Program-made: the position numbers and the translations under genes
Shown: positions 34,604 through 43,004 of the stretch, one piece after another
How positions within the stretch are numbered: position 1 is the stretch's first letter
Layout of the letters: each line of letters starts with the position of its first letter
The notes under the pieces: model-generated
Databases searched by the model: none
What the model was told of the DNA's origin: nothing
What the model saw: only the letters and a program-made list of their open reading frames with translations
Source: Polaromonas sp. YR568
Lineage (GTDB): Bacteria; Pseudomonadota; Gammaproteobacteria; Burkholderiales; Burkholderiaceae_C
Direction of reading: 5' to 3'
Assembly (NCBI RefSeq): GCF_900116715.1
Contig: NZ_FPBM01000008.1
Coordinates: 1 to 64,000, forward strand
Length of the DNA: 64,000 nt

Positions 34604-35335
34604 TTAAACCGGTTTGGAAGGGGAGGCTTTGCCGGAAGATTTCTTCGGCGCAGCGGAAATGGAGGAAGGCGCGGCGGCATCGCTGCCGTAACGCGCCAGG
34701 ATGTTGGCAAAGCCCGTGTGGGCGCGGTCCATGGAGCCCGGCGTCTTGAGGAAGCGGGCTTCGTAATGCAGCGCCAGGATCAGGCCATGGATTTCAAAGG
34801 CCATCTGGTGTTCGTCGGCGTCGGGATGCAGGTGGCCGGCCTCTTTGGCCTGCACCACGGCGCGGTACATGGCGGCCAGCCAGGTGCGCACCGAGCCCGC
34901 CAATGCATCGCGCACCGGGCCAGGCCTGTCGTCAAACTCGACCGCACCGCTGATGTAGAGGCAGCCCGAATCGATTTCGAGCGAGGTGCGCTTCATCCAG
35001 TTGTGGAACAGCGCCGCCAGGCGCGGCAGGCCGCGCGGCTGCTGCAGCGCCGGGAAAAAGACTTCTTCTTCAAAGCGCACGTGGTATTCACGGATGACGG
35101 AGATTTGCAGCTCTTCGCGCGAGCCGAAGTGGGCAAACACGCCCGACTTGCTCATGCGCATGACCTCGGCCAGCGCGCCTATGCTCAGGCCTTCCAGCCC
35201 GATCTGCGTCGCCAGGCCCAAGGCGGCATCCACAATGGCGGCCTTGGTCTGCTGGCCTTTTTGCTGGCTTTTGGCTACGGCGCTGCCCGCAGCCGGGGCG
35301 CGGGAGGCTTTAGCGGGAAGTTCTGTGATGGCCAT
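34604..35335 (-). CDS. TetR regulator of beta-oxidation cluster
   Basis: A 243-residue TetR-family repressor. The helix-turn-helix is LSIGALAEVMRMSKSGVFAHFGSREELQ (residues ~49-76); the C-terminal ligand domain contains DSGCLYISGAVEFDDRPGPVRD. Both termini are Ala/Ser/Lys-rich tails. It is the first gene of the fatty acid operon, 20 bases before fadE, and a GAACG-GT-CGTTC operator lies 21 bases upstream of its start, so it should repress itself and the operon until an acyl-CoA binds. Confidence 0.9.
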   Translation of the reverse strand: MAITELPAKASRAPAAGSAVAKSQQKGQQTKAAIVDAALGLATQIGLEGLSIGALAEVMRMSKSGVFAHFGSREELQISVIREYHVRFEEEVFFPALQQPRGLPRLAALFHNWMKRTSLEIDSGCLYISGAVEFDDRPGPVRDALAGSVRTWLAAMYRAVVQAKEAGHLHPDADEHQMAFEIHGLILALHYEARFLKTPGSMDRAHTGFANILARYGSDAAAPSSISAAPKKSSGKASPSKPV

Positions 35336-35355
35336 GAGTTGCTACAAAATAAAAC

Positions 35356-35367
35356 GAACGGTCGTTC
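35356..35367 (-). promoter_or_regulatory. TetR operator within a -35/-10 spacer
   Basis: GAACGGTCGTTC has 5-bp perfect arms around GT. On the minus strand it lies within a 17-base spacer between TTGCAA and TTTTAT, a plausible sigma-70 promoter for the TetR-fadE operon. A/T-rich sequence flanks both sides. Confidence 0.65.
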
Positions 35368-35496
35368 TATTTTGCAACACTTTGATAACCATCAGCAAGC
35401 AGGGGGTGTTTGAGCCCCGCTTATAGGGAACCTGTTCTAACCCCGGCGCGGGTAAACCCTCAAGCTCACCCCAGGAGAGGGCAAGCTCCTGAAGAA

Positions 35497-35520
35497 GGCT
35501 CCCGCCTGTCAGCAGGAGCC
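35497..35520 (-). terminator. hairpin after the FAH-family gene
   Basis: GGCTCC / GGAGCC arms pair over a 12-base loop just beyond the minus-strand stop at 35531, followed on the minus strand by CTTCTTC. Probably a weak terminator preventing read-through toward the fatty acid operon promoter. The rest of 35368-35530 holds nothing I recognise. Confidence 0.45.
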
Positions 35521-35530
35521 CGTTCCACGA

Positions 35531-36379
35531 CTACTTTTTATAAGGTACTACGAGCTGGTGCTGCTCGCCCAGGCCTTCGATGCCCAAGGACACCTTGTCG
35601 CCCTTCTTCAGATACACAGGCGGCTTCATGCCCAGGCCTACACCGGGCGGGGTGCCGGTGGTGATGACGTCACCGGGCTCCAGCGTCATGAACTGGCTCA
35701 CATAACTGACGATCTTCGCGACGCTGAAGATCATGGTCTTGGTGTTGCCGTTTTGCACACGCTTGCCGTTCACTTCCAACCACAGGCCGAGCTTTTGCGG
35801 GTTGGGCACTTCGTCGCGCGTGACCAGCCAGGGGCCCAGCGGGCCGAAGGTGTCGCAACCTTTGCCCTTGTCCCAGGTGCCGCCGCGCTCGATCTGGAAC
35901 TCGCGCTCGCTCACGTCGTTAATCGTGCAGTAGCCGGCCACGTAGTCCAGCGCTTCTTTTTGCGAGACGTAGCGCGCGGTCTTGCCGATGATCACGCCCA
36001 GTTCAACTTCCCAGTCGGTCTTGACCGAGCCCTTGGGCAGCATGATGGGGTCGTTCGGGCCCTGGATGCAGCTGGTGGCTTTCATGAACACAACCGGCTC
36101 GGCTGGAATCGGCAAGCCGGATTCAGCGGCGTGGTCGGCGTAGTTCAGGCCGATGGCGATGAACTTGGGCACGCCCTTGACGGGGCTGCCGTAACGCGGC
36201 GAGCCCTTGACCAGCGGCAGCTTGTCGGCCTTGAGCTTGCGCAGCTTGGCAATCGCGGCATCGCCGAGCTGGTCGGGGCCGATGTCCTTGATGACGGCGC
36301 TCAGGTCGCGCAGCTTGCCGTTGGCATCGATGAGGCCGGGTTTTTCCTTGCCGGGGTTGCCATAACGAACGAGTTTCAT
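35531..36379 (-). CDS. FAH-family 2,4-diketo-3-deoxy-acid hydrolase
   Basis: A 282-residue fumarylacetoacetate-hydrolase-fold enzyme. The metal-binding acidic residues are in TDWEVELGVIIG and YCTINDVSERE; GLNYADHAAESG carries the catalytic His region, and TTGTPPGVG binds substrate. The length and style match L-2,4-diketo-3-deoxyrhamnonate/fuconate hydrolases, which cleave to pyruvate and a hydroxy acid. The two SDRs upstream are the dehydrogenases expected before it in that route. Ureidoglycolate lyase is the usual automatic name but has no support here. Confidence 0.87.
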   Translation of the reverse strand: MKLVRYGNPGKEKPGLIDANGKLRDLSAVIKDIGPDQLGDAAIAKLRKLKADKLPLVKGSPRYGSPVKGVPKFIAIGLNYADHAAESGLPIPAEPVVFMKATSCIQGPNDPIMLPKGSVKTDWEVELGVIIGKTARYVSQKEALDYVAGYCTINDVSEREFQIERGGTWDKGKGCDTFGPLGPWLVTRDEVPNPQKLGLWLEVNGKRVQNGNTKTMIFSVAKIVSYVSQFMTLEPGDVITTGTPPGVGLGMKPPVYLKKGDKVSLGIEGLGEQHQLVVPYKK

Positions 36380-36409
36380 GGTTTTCCTTTGATGAGTGAA
36401 GGGTGTGAA

Positions 36410-37156
36410 TCAGTAAGTAGAGCGACCGCCGGAGAGGTCAAACACGGCGCCGGTCGAGAAAGAACAGTCTTCGGTACACAGCCAGCCTACCAGGGCGGCC
36501 ACCTCATCGGGCGTGCCGAAGCGGCCCATGGGGATTTTCGAGAGCATGAACTGAATATGCTCCGGTGTCATCTGGTCAAAGATGGGCGTCTTCACCGCGG
36601 CCGGCGTGACGCAGTTGACGCGCACTCCGGTATCAGCAAGCTCCTTGCCCAGCGATTTGGTGAGGGCCATCACCGCGGCCTTGCTGGCGCTGTAGGCGCT
36701 GGCGTTGGGGTTGCCGTCTTTGCCGGCCACCGAGGCGATGTTGACGATGCGCCCGTAATTGCGCGCGCGCATGTGCGGCACCACTTCGCGGCAGCAAAAG
36801 AAAAGGCCATTGAGGTTGACCTGCTGCACCTGCATCCATTGCTCGGGCGGGTAGTCCCACAGCTTCACATTCGGGCCGGTGATGCCGGCCGAGTTGACGA
36901 GCGCATCGATGGCCGGGTTGTGGGCTACGGTTTGTTTGACCGCCTCGACCACGCTCGCATGGCTGGCCACATCCACGGCCACGGTGTGCACGCCGGCGCC
37001 CAGCGCCGTTTTGGCTTTGGCGAGCGCCTCGGGGTTGATGTCCCACAAGGTGACGGTGCCGCCCGAGGCCAGCATGCGCTGCGCAATCGCAAACCCCAGG
37101 CCGACCGCGCCGCCGGTGATGACGGCGTGGCGCCCTTTGAGGTCAAGCTGGTTCAT
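36410..37156 (-). CDS. SDR dehydrogenase (sugar-acid type, second SDR)
   Basis: A 248-residue classical short-chain dehydrogenase: cofactor motif ITGGAVGLG (14-22), NSAG, catalytic Ser and YSASK (Tyr ~152, Lys ~156), and C-terminal FSTGAVFDLSGG. It overlaps the upstream SDR by 4 bases and lies 30 bases before the FAH hydrolase. A 2-keto-3-deoxy-acid 4-dehydrogenase or another polyol/aldose dehydrogenase step is likely; which SDR does which step cannot be settled from sequence. Confidence 0.88.
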   Translation of the reverse strand: MNQLDLKGRHAVITGGAVGLGFAIAQRMLASGGTVTLWDINPEALAKAKTALGAGVHTVAVDVASHASVVEAVKQTVAHNPAIDALVNSAGITGPNVKLWDYPPEQWMQVQQVNLNGLFFCCREVVPHMRARNYGRIVNIASVAGKDGNPNASAYSASKAAVMALTKSLGKELADTGVRVNCVTPAAVKTPIFDQMTPEHIQFMLSKIPMGRFGTPDEVAALVGWLCTEDCSFSTGAVFDLSGGRSTY

Positions 37157-37887
37157 ATGGTGATGCCGCCGTCGACGTTGTAGGCCTGGCCGGTGACAAA
37201 TGCGGCTTCGTCGCTCGCCAGAAACACCACCAGCGGCGCGATCTCATGCGCCTGCGCGAGCCGGCCCAGCGGCTGGCGCGCGATAAAGGCCTTGCGCGCG
37301 GCCACCGGGTCGTCATTGGCATTGATACGGTCTTGCAGCGAGGGCGTGTCCACCGTGCCGGGGCAAATCGCATTGCAGCGCACGCCGTCGGCCACAAAGT
37401 CGGCTGCGACGCTTTTGGTGAGGCCGATCACGGCGGCCTTGGTGGTGCCGTAAACGAAACGGTTGGGCAGGCCCTTGATGCTGCTGCACACGCTGGCCAT
37501 GTTGATGATGATGCCGCCCTTTTTGGCCTGCATGCCCGGCAGCACCGACTGGATCATCCAGAACTGCGCACGCACATTGAGGTGAAAGGCGAACTCGAGT
37601 TCGTCATCAGTGGCTTGCAGTGCCGTGCCACCGTGCACAAAGCCGGCGCAGTTAAAGAGGATGTCCAAGGGCGGCAGGCTGCCCACCAGCTTCTGGATGG
37701 CGGCTTTGTCCAGCACGTCCAGCGGCAGCGCGGTGATATTGGCCACGCCTTTATAGCTTTCGAGCAGGGCCGGGTTCAGGTCGGTCGCCCAGACCTGCGC
37801 GCCCTCGGCCGCCAGCGCCAATGCGGTGGCATGCCCTATGCCTTGGCCGGCCGCAGTGACCAGCGCCTTCTTTCCTTCAAGTCTCAT
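37153..37887 (-). CDS. SDR, 2-keto-3-deoxy-L-fuconate dehydrogenase-like
   Basis: A 244-residue classical SDR with VTAAGQGIG (residues 10-18), catalytic VYGTTKAAVIGLTKS, and CPGTVDTPSLQDRI. These blocks are strikingly like human DHRS6/BDH2 and the bacterial 2-keto-3-deoxy-L-fuconate dehydrogenases that oxidise C4 before diketo-acid cleavage. It is the first gene of a three-gene minus-strand operon (SDR, SDR, FAH hydrolase), divergent from a GntR regulator with the shared operator at 37943-37967. Confidence 0.88.
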   Translation of the reverse strand: MRLEGKKALVTAAGQGIGHATALALAAEGAQVWATDLNPALLESYKGVANITALPLDVLDKAAIQKLVGSLPPLDILFNCAGFVHGGTALQATDDELEFAFHLNVRAQFWMIQSVLPGMQAKKGGIIINMASVCSSIKGLPNRFVYGTTKAAVIGLTKSVAADFVADGVRCNAICPGTVDTPSLQDRINANDDPVAARKAFIARQPLGRLAQAHEIAPLVVFLASDEAAFVTGQAYNVDGGITI

Positions 37888-37942
37888 CAGTGCTCCTACA
37901 GGGTTTTGCCGGATGTTGGTGCCGGGCTTTCATGGGATTATT

Positions 37943-37967
37943 AATTGGTCTGACCACTTGTCCAATT
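37943..37967. promoter_or_regulatory. FadR-type GntR operator, divergon A
   Basis: TGGTCTGACCA (37946-37956) is a perfect 11-bp palindrome; AATTGG (37943-37948) and CCAATT (37962-37967) form a wider overlapping dyad. It is about 55 bases from both divergent start codons. Related sites occur at 47884-47959 in front of the second GntR gene. Confidence 0.7.
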
Positions 37968-38010
37968 CTGGCTAACCCTTAAACCCCGTATTTCCCGCCC
38001 TCTGCCGCCC

Positions 38011-38760
38011 ATGCCCCTGCAAACCGTCGAACCGCAACGCCTTTACCGCCAGATCGCCGAGCAGCTGCGCTCGCTGATCTCCGCCGGCGAATGGGCCGTG
38101 GGCGCGCGCCTGCCGGCCGAGCGCGACCTGGCGCGGCAACTGGGCGTGAGCCGGCCTTCGGTGCGCGAGGCATTGATCGCGATGGAAGTCGAAGGCTGGG
38201 TCGAGGTGCGCACCGGTTCGGGCGTGTATGTGCTGGACCGCAGCAAGGCGCCCAGTGCCGACGGCAATGGAAGTGGCCGCGCCGCCGAGATATCACCCGA
38301 TGAATGGGGCCCGCTGGAGCTGATACGCGCGCGCCGCGTGGTCGAAGGCGAAGTCGCCGCCATGGCCGCCACCCAGGCCAAACGCAAACATATTGACGCC
38401 ATGGGCAAAGCCCTGGCCAGCATGAAGGCCGATGCCGACCGCGGCGTGCTGCCGCTGGAAGGCGACCGCGCTTTTCACACCGCCATCGTCGAGTCCTGCG
38501 GCAATGTGGTGCTGATTGAAACCATCCAGCGCTTTTGGGATTCGCGGCGCGGCCCGCTGTTTGAACGCCTGGGCGGCCACTTCGAGACCGTAGCCTCCTG
38601 GCGCTCGGCGATCACCGAACACCAGGCGATTTTTGACGCCGTGCGCAACCGCGACCCCGACGCCGCGCGCGCGGCCATGCATGCGCACATGGACCAATCG
38701 CACAAGCGCTTCAGCGTGAGCTGGGGCCGGACCAAAAAACAGGAGGCGCTCAAGAAATGA
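38011..38760 (+). CDS. GntR/FadR-family regulator A
   Basis: A 249-residue GntR regulator with FCD effector domain. The N-terminal winged helix: RLPAERDLARQLGVSRPSVREALIAMEVEGWVEVRTGSGVYV (residues ~35-76). The FCD domain (about 95-240) has the conserved Asp and His metal ligands in DRAFHTAIVESCGN and HQAIFDAV. Members bind sugar acids or small carboxylates. It shares its promoter region with the SDR/FAH operon and is followed by transporter genes. The recognition helix is nearly the same as in regulator B. Confidence 0.92.
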   Translation: MPLQTVEPQRLYRQIAEQLRSLISAGEWAVGARLPAERDLARQLGVSRPSVREALIAMEVEGWVEVRTGSGVYVLDRSKAPSADGNGSGRAAEISPDEWGPLELIRARRVVEGEVAAMAATQAKRKHIDAMGKALASMKADADRGVLPLEGDRAFHTAIVESCGNVVLIETIQRFWDSRRGPLFERLGGHFETVASWRSAITEHQAIFDAVRNRDPDAARAAMHAHMDQSHKRFSVSWGRTKKQEALKK

Positions 38761-38828
38761 CAGCCTGCCCGCCTTTCACGATTTCCCTCAACCCTCAACT
38801 CTGAAAAATAACGAAAGCGAGACAAAAC

Positions 38829-39803
38829 ATGAAGTTCCTGACAAAACGCAAACTGCTGGCGACATCCCTCATGGCGCTTGCCGGCCTCACGGGATTGAGC
38901 GGCAACGCCTGGTCACAGGCCTATCCCAACAAGCCAATCGAAGTCATGGTGGCCTTCCAGCCCGGCGGCGGCACCGACTCGCTGGCGCGCGCCTATGCCG
39001 AAGCCGCCAAAAAATACACCACGCAGTCGCTGGTGGTCTACAACAAGCCCGGCGCCAGCGGCGCCATCGGCCTGCAAGACGTGGTGAACTCCAAACCCGA
39101 TGGCTACAAGATCGCCATGCTGTTTGTGGAAGTGACCATCCTCCCGCACATGGGCATCACCAAGATCACGCAGGACGACTTCATCCCCATCGCCCGCCTG
39201 AACGCCGACCCCGCCGCCATCACCGTGAGGGCGGACTCACCCTACAACACGATTGAAGAGTTCCTGGCCGCCGCCAAAAAGACCGGCAGCGACGTGAAAG
39301 TCGGCAACGCCGGCAACGGCTCGATCTGGCACCTGGCCGCCGCCTCGCTGGAAGAAAAAACCGGCGCCAAGTTCAACCACATTCCCTTCCAGGGCGCAAA
39401 CCCCGCCGTGCTGGCGCTGTTGGGCGGCCATGTGGACGCCGTGGGCGTGAGCCCGGCCGAAGTGGCCGTGCATGTGGCGGCCGGCAAGCTGAAGATCCTG
39501 GGCGTGATGGCCGACCAGCGCGTCAAGGGCTTTGAGAGCGTGCCGACCCTCAAGGAACGCAACATCGACCTGTCCATCGGCACCTGGCGCGGCCTGGGCG
39601 TGGCCAAGGGCACGCCGCCTGAAGTCGTGGAAACCATCCGCGCCTTCAGCAAGAAGGCGGCTGAGGAACCCATCATGCGCGAAGTGATGGACAAGCTGAA
39701 CCTGGGTTACGCCTACGCCGACGGCCCCGCCTTCAAGGCGCAGATGGTGCGCGACAACGACAACTTCAAACAACTCGTCAACAAACTCAACCTGAAGAAC
39801 TGA
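38829..39803 (+). CDS. Bug/TctC-type periplasmic receptor
   Basis: A 324-residue tripartite-tricarboxylate-transporter receptor with signal peptide (cleavage near AWSQA, residue 30). YPNKPIEVMVAFQPGGGTDSLAR is the typical Bug N-terminal motif, and GIGL.. PGASGAIG contacts a carboxylate ligand in this family. No tctA/tctB membrane genes are nearby; it is an orphan receptor, as is frequent in Burkholderiales. It lies between GntR A and a TRAP transporter and is followed by a strong terminator. Confidence 0.9.
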   Translation: MKFLTKRKLLATSLMALAGLTGLSGNAWSQAYPNKPIEVMVAFQPGGGTDSLARAYAEAAKKYTTQSLVVYNKPGASGAIGLQDVVNSKPDGYKIAMLFVEVTILPHMGITKITQDDFIPIARLNADPAAITVRADSPYNTIEEFLAAAKKTGSDVKVGNAGNGSIWHLAAASLEEKTGAKFNHIPFQGANPAVLALLGGHVDAVGVSPAEVAVHVAAGKLKILGVMADQRVKGFESVPTLKERNIDLSIGTWRGLGVAKGTPPEVVETIRAFSKKAAEEPIMREVMDKLNLGYAYADGPAFKAQMVRDNDNFKQLVNKLNLKN

Positions 39804-39816
39804 GGCAGCAGGCTTC

Positions 39817-39856
39817 ACGGCGTGCGTGCTGGTGCGCGCGCCGTTTTTTTTATTTT
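39817..39856 (+). terminator. Rho-independent terminator after tctC
   Basis: ACGGCGTGCG pairs with CGCGCGCCGT (one wobble) over an 8-base loop, then eight T's and a further T-rich stretch (39844-39856). It is a textbook terminator, placed between the TctC receptor and the TRAP receptor gene, so most transcripts from the GntR promoter should stop here. Confidence 0.85.
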
Positions 39857-39887
39857 CATGCCAGCAACCACCTTCCGAGGAGACAAC

Positions 39888-40895
39888 ATGAACACATTTC
39901 ACAATAAAAAACGAACCGCCCTGAAAACCATTGCCGCCTGCGTGCTGATGACGGGCGCCCTGGGTATTTCCGGCATTGCATCGGCGCAGACCAAGCTGAA
40001 GTGGGCCCACGTCTACGAGACGTCGGAGCCCTTCCACAAATACTCGGTCTGGGCTGCCGACGAAATCAAAAAGCGCACCAACGGCAAGTACGACATCCAG
40101 GTGTTCCCGGCGTCCAGCCTGGGTAAAGAAGCCGACATCAACCAGGGCCTGACCCTGGGCACGGTGGACATCGTGCTGACCGGCGCGAGCTTTGCGGGCA
40201 ATAGCTACAAGCCGCTGGCCATTACTTACTTCCCCTTCATCTTCCGCGACGCGGAGCACCAGCTCAAGTATGCGAAGAGCGATGTCTTCCGCGAGCTGGC
40301 CAAGGGCTATGACGACAAGACCGGCAACCACATCACCGCGCTCAATTACTACGGCGCGCGCCACGTCACGTCAAGCGCGGCCAAACCCGTCTCCAAGCCC
40401 GAGGACATGAAGGGCCTGAAGATCCGCGTGCCTGATGCACCGGCTTACCTGGCTTTTCCAAAATCACTGGGCGCAAACGCCACGCCTATCGCTTTCGCCG
40501 AGGTCTATCTCGCGCTGCAAAGCGGCACTGTGGACGCGCAGGAAAACCCGCTGCCAACCATCGAAGCCAAGAAGTTTTATGAAGTGCAGAAAAACATTTC
40601 GCTGACCGGCCATATCGTCGACTCGCTGCTGACGGTCGTTTCGGGCCAGCTGTGGGGCAAGCTCAGCGCCGACGAGAAAAAGATCTTCAGTGACGTTATG
40701 CAGGAAGCCGCCGAGAAAACCGGCCGCGAAATCATCGCGTCCGAAGCCCGCCTGGTGGACGAGTTCAAGAAAAAGGGCAACAACGTCATCGTCGTGGACA
40801 AGAACGCCTTCCGTGAAGCGGTGCTTAAAAACACCAAGCCAACAGACCACGGCTACCGTCAACAAGATTACGACAAGATCATCGCAATTAAATAA
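39888..40895 (+). CDS. dctP: TRAP transporter receptor DctP
   Basis: A 335-residue periplasmic receptor. Start at 39888 (MNTFHNKKRTALK) after CGAGGAGA; signal peptide ends at SAQT near residue 33. The DctP-family Arg that clamps a carboxylate is in MKGLKIRVPDAP, and LALQSGTVDAQENPL is conserved. Ligand is an organic or sugar acid; neighbours suggest an aldonate. It precedes the two membrane subunits with a 69-base gap containing a strong hairpin. Confidence 0.92.
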   Translation: MNTFHNKKRTALKTIAACVLMTGALGISGIASAQTKLKWAHVYETSEPFHKYSVWAADEIKKRTNGKYDIQVFPASSLGKEADINQGLTLGTVDIVLTGASFAGNSYKPLAITYFPFIFRDAEHQLKYAKSDVFRELAKGYDDKTGNHITALNYYGARHVTSSAAKPVSKPEDMKGLKIRVPDAPAYLAFPKSLGANATPIAFAEVYLALQSGTVDAQENPLPTIEAKKFYEVQKNISLTGHIVDSLLTVVSGQLWGKLSADEKKIFSDVMQEAAEKTGREIIASEARLVDEFKKKGNNVIVVDKNAFREAVLKNTKPTDHGYRQQDYDKIIAIK

Positions 40896-40910
40896 GGCCG
40901 CGTGTAAGCC

Positions 40911-40941
40911 TGCTGAGTTGCCCGCTTGGGCAACTAGCAGC
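40911..40941 (+). other. intercistronic stem-loop, dctP-dctQ
   Basis: AGTTGCCC / GGGCAACT form a perfect 8-bp stem with a GCTT loop, extended by five more pairs (CTGCT / AGCAG) after one bulged G. No T tract follows. This is the shape expected of an RNA-stabilising or processing stem that leaves the receptor transcript in excess over membrane subunits. Confidence 0.6.
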
Positions 40942-40964
40942 GGCGGAGAAGACAAGGAAACACG

Positions 40965-41519
40965 ATGACTGAAAAACTACTGGGCGACGACGGTGAATTC
41001 CATGCCGTGGATGAAGCGGTGGATTTGTCCGGAACCACGGTGGAGGCCTGGGTGGCTCTGGGCATCTTCTGGCTTCTGGGCCTGACGGTGCTTTACCAGT
41101 TCGTGACGCGCTATGTGCTCAACGACTCGGCGGCCTGGACGGAGGAGATCGCGCGCTATTTGTTGATCGGTGTGGTGTTCATAGGCGCAGCGATTGGCGT
41201 GACGAAAAACAACCACATCCAGGTGGACTTTTTCTACCGGCACATGCCGCCGGCGCTGTGCCGGGTCTTGGGTATTACGGTGGATGCCGTTCGCTCCCTG
41301 TTTTTTGTGGCGGCCGTGGTGATGACGGTGCAGATGATGATCAAGATCGGCAACAACGCCAACATGACCGTCGTCGACCTGCCGATGAATATCGTCTACG
41401 GCGTTTGCCTGCTGGGCTTTGCCGCCATGCTGGTGCGTTCCATCCAGGTGAGCATTGTTCACTGGCGGCGCGGCTACTGTGTGCTGGAGCGCCCCGCCTC
41501 CGTCATGGAAGACCGCTAA
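40965..41519 (+). CDS. dctQ: TRAP transporter small permease DctQ
   Basis: A 184-residue membrane protein with four hydrophobic segments (roughly 27-48, 67-84, 105-126, 145-165). QFVTRYVLNDSAAWTEEIARYLLIGVVFIGAA is the DctQ family signature. It binds DctM and is essential for TRAP uptake driven by an ion gradient. Normal size. Confidence 0.9.
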   Translation: MTEKLLGDDGEFHAVDEAVDLSGTTVEAWVALGIFWLLGLTVLYQFVTRYVLNDSAAWTEEIARYLLIGVVFIGAAIGVTKNNHIQVDFFYRHMPPALCRVLGITVDAVRSLFFVAAVVMTVQMMIKIGNNANMTVVDLPMNIVYGVCLLGFAAMLVRSIQVSIVHWRRGYCVLERPASVMEDR

Positions 41520-41570
41520 GTCCCCGGCGCCCCCTGACGACCTTCCCTTCCAGAAAAACCAGTCTTTCCC

Positions 41571-42965
41571 ATGCTCAAAATTGTTTTCCTGATCTTTATG
41601 AGCGCCGGCATTCCCGTGGCTGTGGCCATGGCCGGCGCATCGCTGGTCTACATCCTCTGGTCCGGCAATCTGCCGCCTTTTGTGGTCATCCACCGCATGG
41701 TCAGCGGCATCGACAGCTTCCCGCTGCTGGCCGTGCCCTTCTTTATCCTGGCCGGCAACCTGATGAACAACGCCGGCATCACCAACCGCATCTACAACTT
41801 CGCGCTGGCGCTGGTGGGCTGGCTCAAGGGCGGCCTTGGCCACGTCAACATCCTCGGCTCGGTGATCTTCTCGGGTATGAGCGGCACAGCGATTGCCGAT
41901 GCCGCGGGCCTGGGCACGATTGAAATCAAGGCGATGAAAGAGCACGGCTACTCCACGGAATTCGCCGTCGGCGTGACGGCCGCCTCGGCTACGCTGGGCC
42001 CCATCATTCCGCCCAGCCTGCCCTTCGTGATCTACGCCATGATGGCCAATGTGTCGGTGGGTGCGCTTTTCATTGCCGGGATCATGCCGGGCGTCATCAT
42101 GACGCTGCTGATGATGGTGACTGTTGCCTACTATGCCTACAAGAACGGCTGGGGCGCCGACGTCAAGTTCGACTGGCCGCGCCTCATGAAGGCCCTCACC
42201 GAACTGCTGGTGGTCTGCATCTGGCCGACTGCGCTGTGGATCGCCGTTGACAAGCTGGGCGCGCCTGCGCAGGCCACGGTGATAGGTGGCCTGGTCGTGC
42301 TGTTCGTCGCCGACAAGCTCTTCAAGTTCGAGGCGGTGCTGCCCATCATGACGCCGGTGCTGCTGATAGGCGGCATGGCGACAGGTCTCTTCACCGCCAC
42401 CGAGGGTGCCATCGCAGCCTGCGTCTGGGCCATGGTGCTGGGTTTCTTCTGGTACCGCACCTTGCGCTGGAAGATGTTCGTCAAGGTCTGCATCGACACG
42501 GTTGAGTCGACCTCGACCGTGCTGTTTATCGTGGCCGCCGCGTCCATCTTCGGCTGGATGCTGACTGCCACCGGCGTGACGGCCGACATTGCCGCCTGGG
42601 TGCTCAACTTCACCAAGGAGCCTTGGGTCTTCCTGCTGCTGGCCAATCTGCTGATGCTGTTTGTCGGCTGCTTCCTCGAAACGACTGCCGCCATCACCAT
42701 CCTCGTGCCCATCTTGCTGCCGATTTCCAACCAGCTGGGCATAGACCCGGTGCATTTCGGCGTGGTGATGGTGCTCAACCTGATGATTGGCCTGCTGCAC
42801 CCGCCCATGGGCATGGTGCTCTTTGTACTGGCGCGAATATCGGGCCTGAGCATCGAGCGCACCACCATGGCCATCCTGCCCTGGCTGGTGCCGCTGCTGC
42901 TGAGCCTGGTCATCATTACCTACTGGCCGGCCACGGTCTTGTGGCTGCCCCGCCTGATGCAGTAA
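41571..42965 (+). CDS. dctM: TRAP transporter large permease DctM
   Basis: A 464-residue polytopic membrane protein, about 12 segments. Family blocks include PFFILAGNLMNNAGIT, GSVIFSGMSGTAIADAAGLG, IIPPSLPFVIYAM and the later repeat FLETTAAITILVPILLPI. It forms the transport channel. No Shine-Dalgarno is evident before the ATG; the leader is pyrimidine-rich. It ends 39 bases before the altronate-dehydratase-like gene, which is co-directional. Confidence 0.92.
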   Translation: MLKIVFLIFMSAGIPVAVAMAGASLVYILWSGNLPPFVVIHRMVSGIDSFPLLAVPFFILAGNLMNNAGITNRIYNFALALVGWLKGGLGHVNILGSVIFSGMSGTAIADAAGLGTIEIKAMKEHGYSTEFAVGVTAASATLGPIIPPSLPFVIYAMMANVSVGALFIAGIMPGVIMTLLMMVTVAYYAYKNGWGADVKFDWPRLMKALTELLVVCIWPTALWIAVDKLGAPAQATVIGGLVVLFVADKLFKFEAVLPIMTPVLLIGGMATGLFTATEGAIAACVWAMVLGFFWYRTLRWKMFVKVCIDTVESTSTVLFIVAAASIFGWMLTATGVTADIAAWVLNFTKEPWVFLLLANLLMLFVGCFLETTAAITILVPILLPISNQLGIDPVHFGVVMVLNLMIGLLHPPMGMVLFVLARISGLSIERTTMAILPWLVPLLLSLVIITYWPATVLWLPRLMQ

Positions 42966-43004
42966 ACGAATGTCATAAGCTGCACAAAACTACGAGCCCA
43001 CGCC

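Noticed and set aside
35531..36379. Ureidoglycolate lyase for purine degradation
   Set aside because: No allantoin or ureide genes nearby; two sugar-acid SDRs are directly coupled to it.
40977..42800. 607-codon minus-strand open frame, very His/Asp/Gln-rich
   Set aside because: Antisense to the TRAP permease genes; repeats of His and Asp arise from reversed hydrophobic codons.
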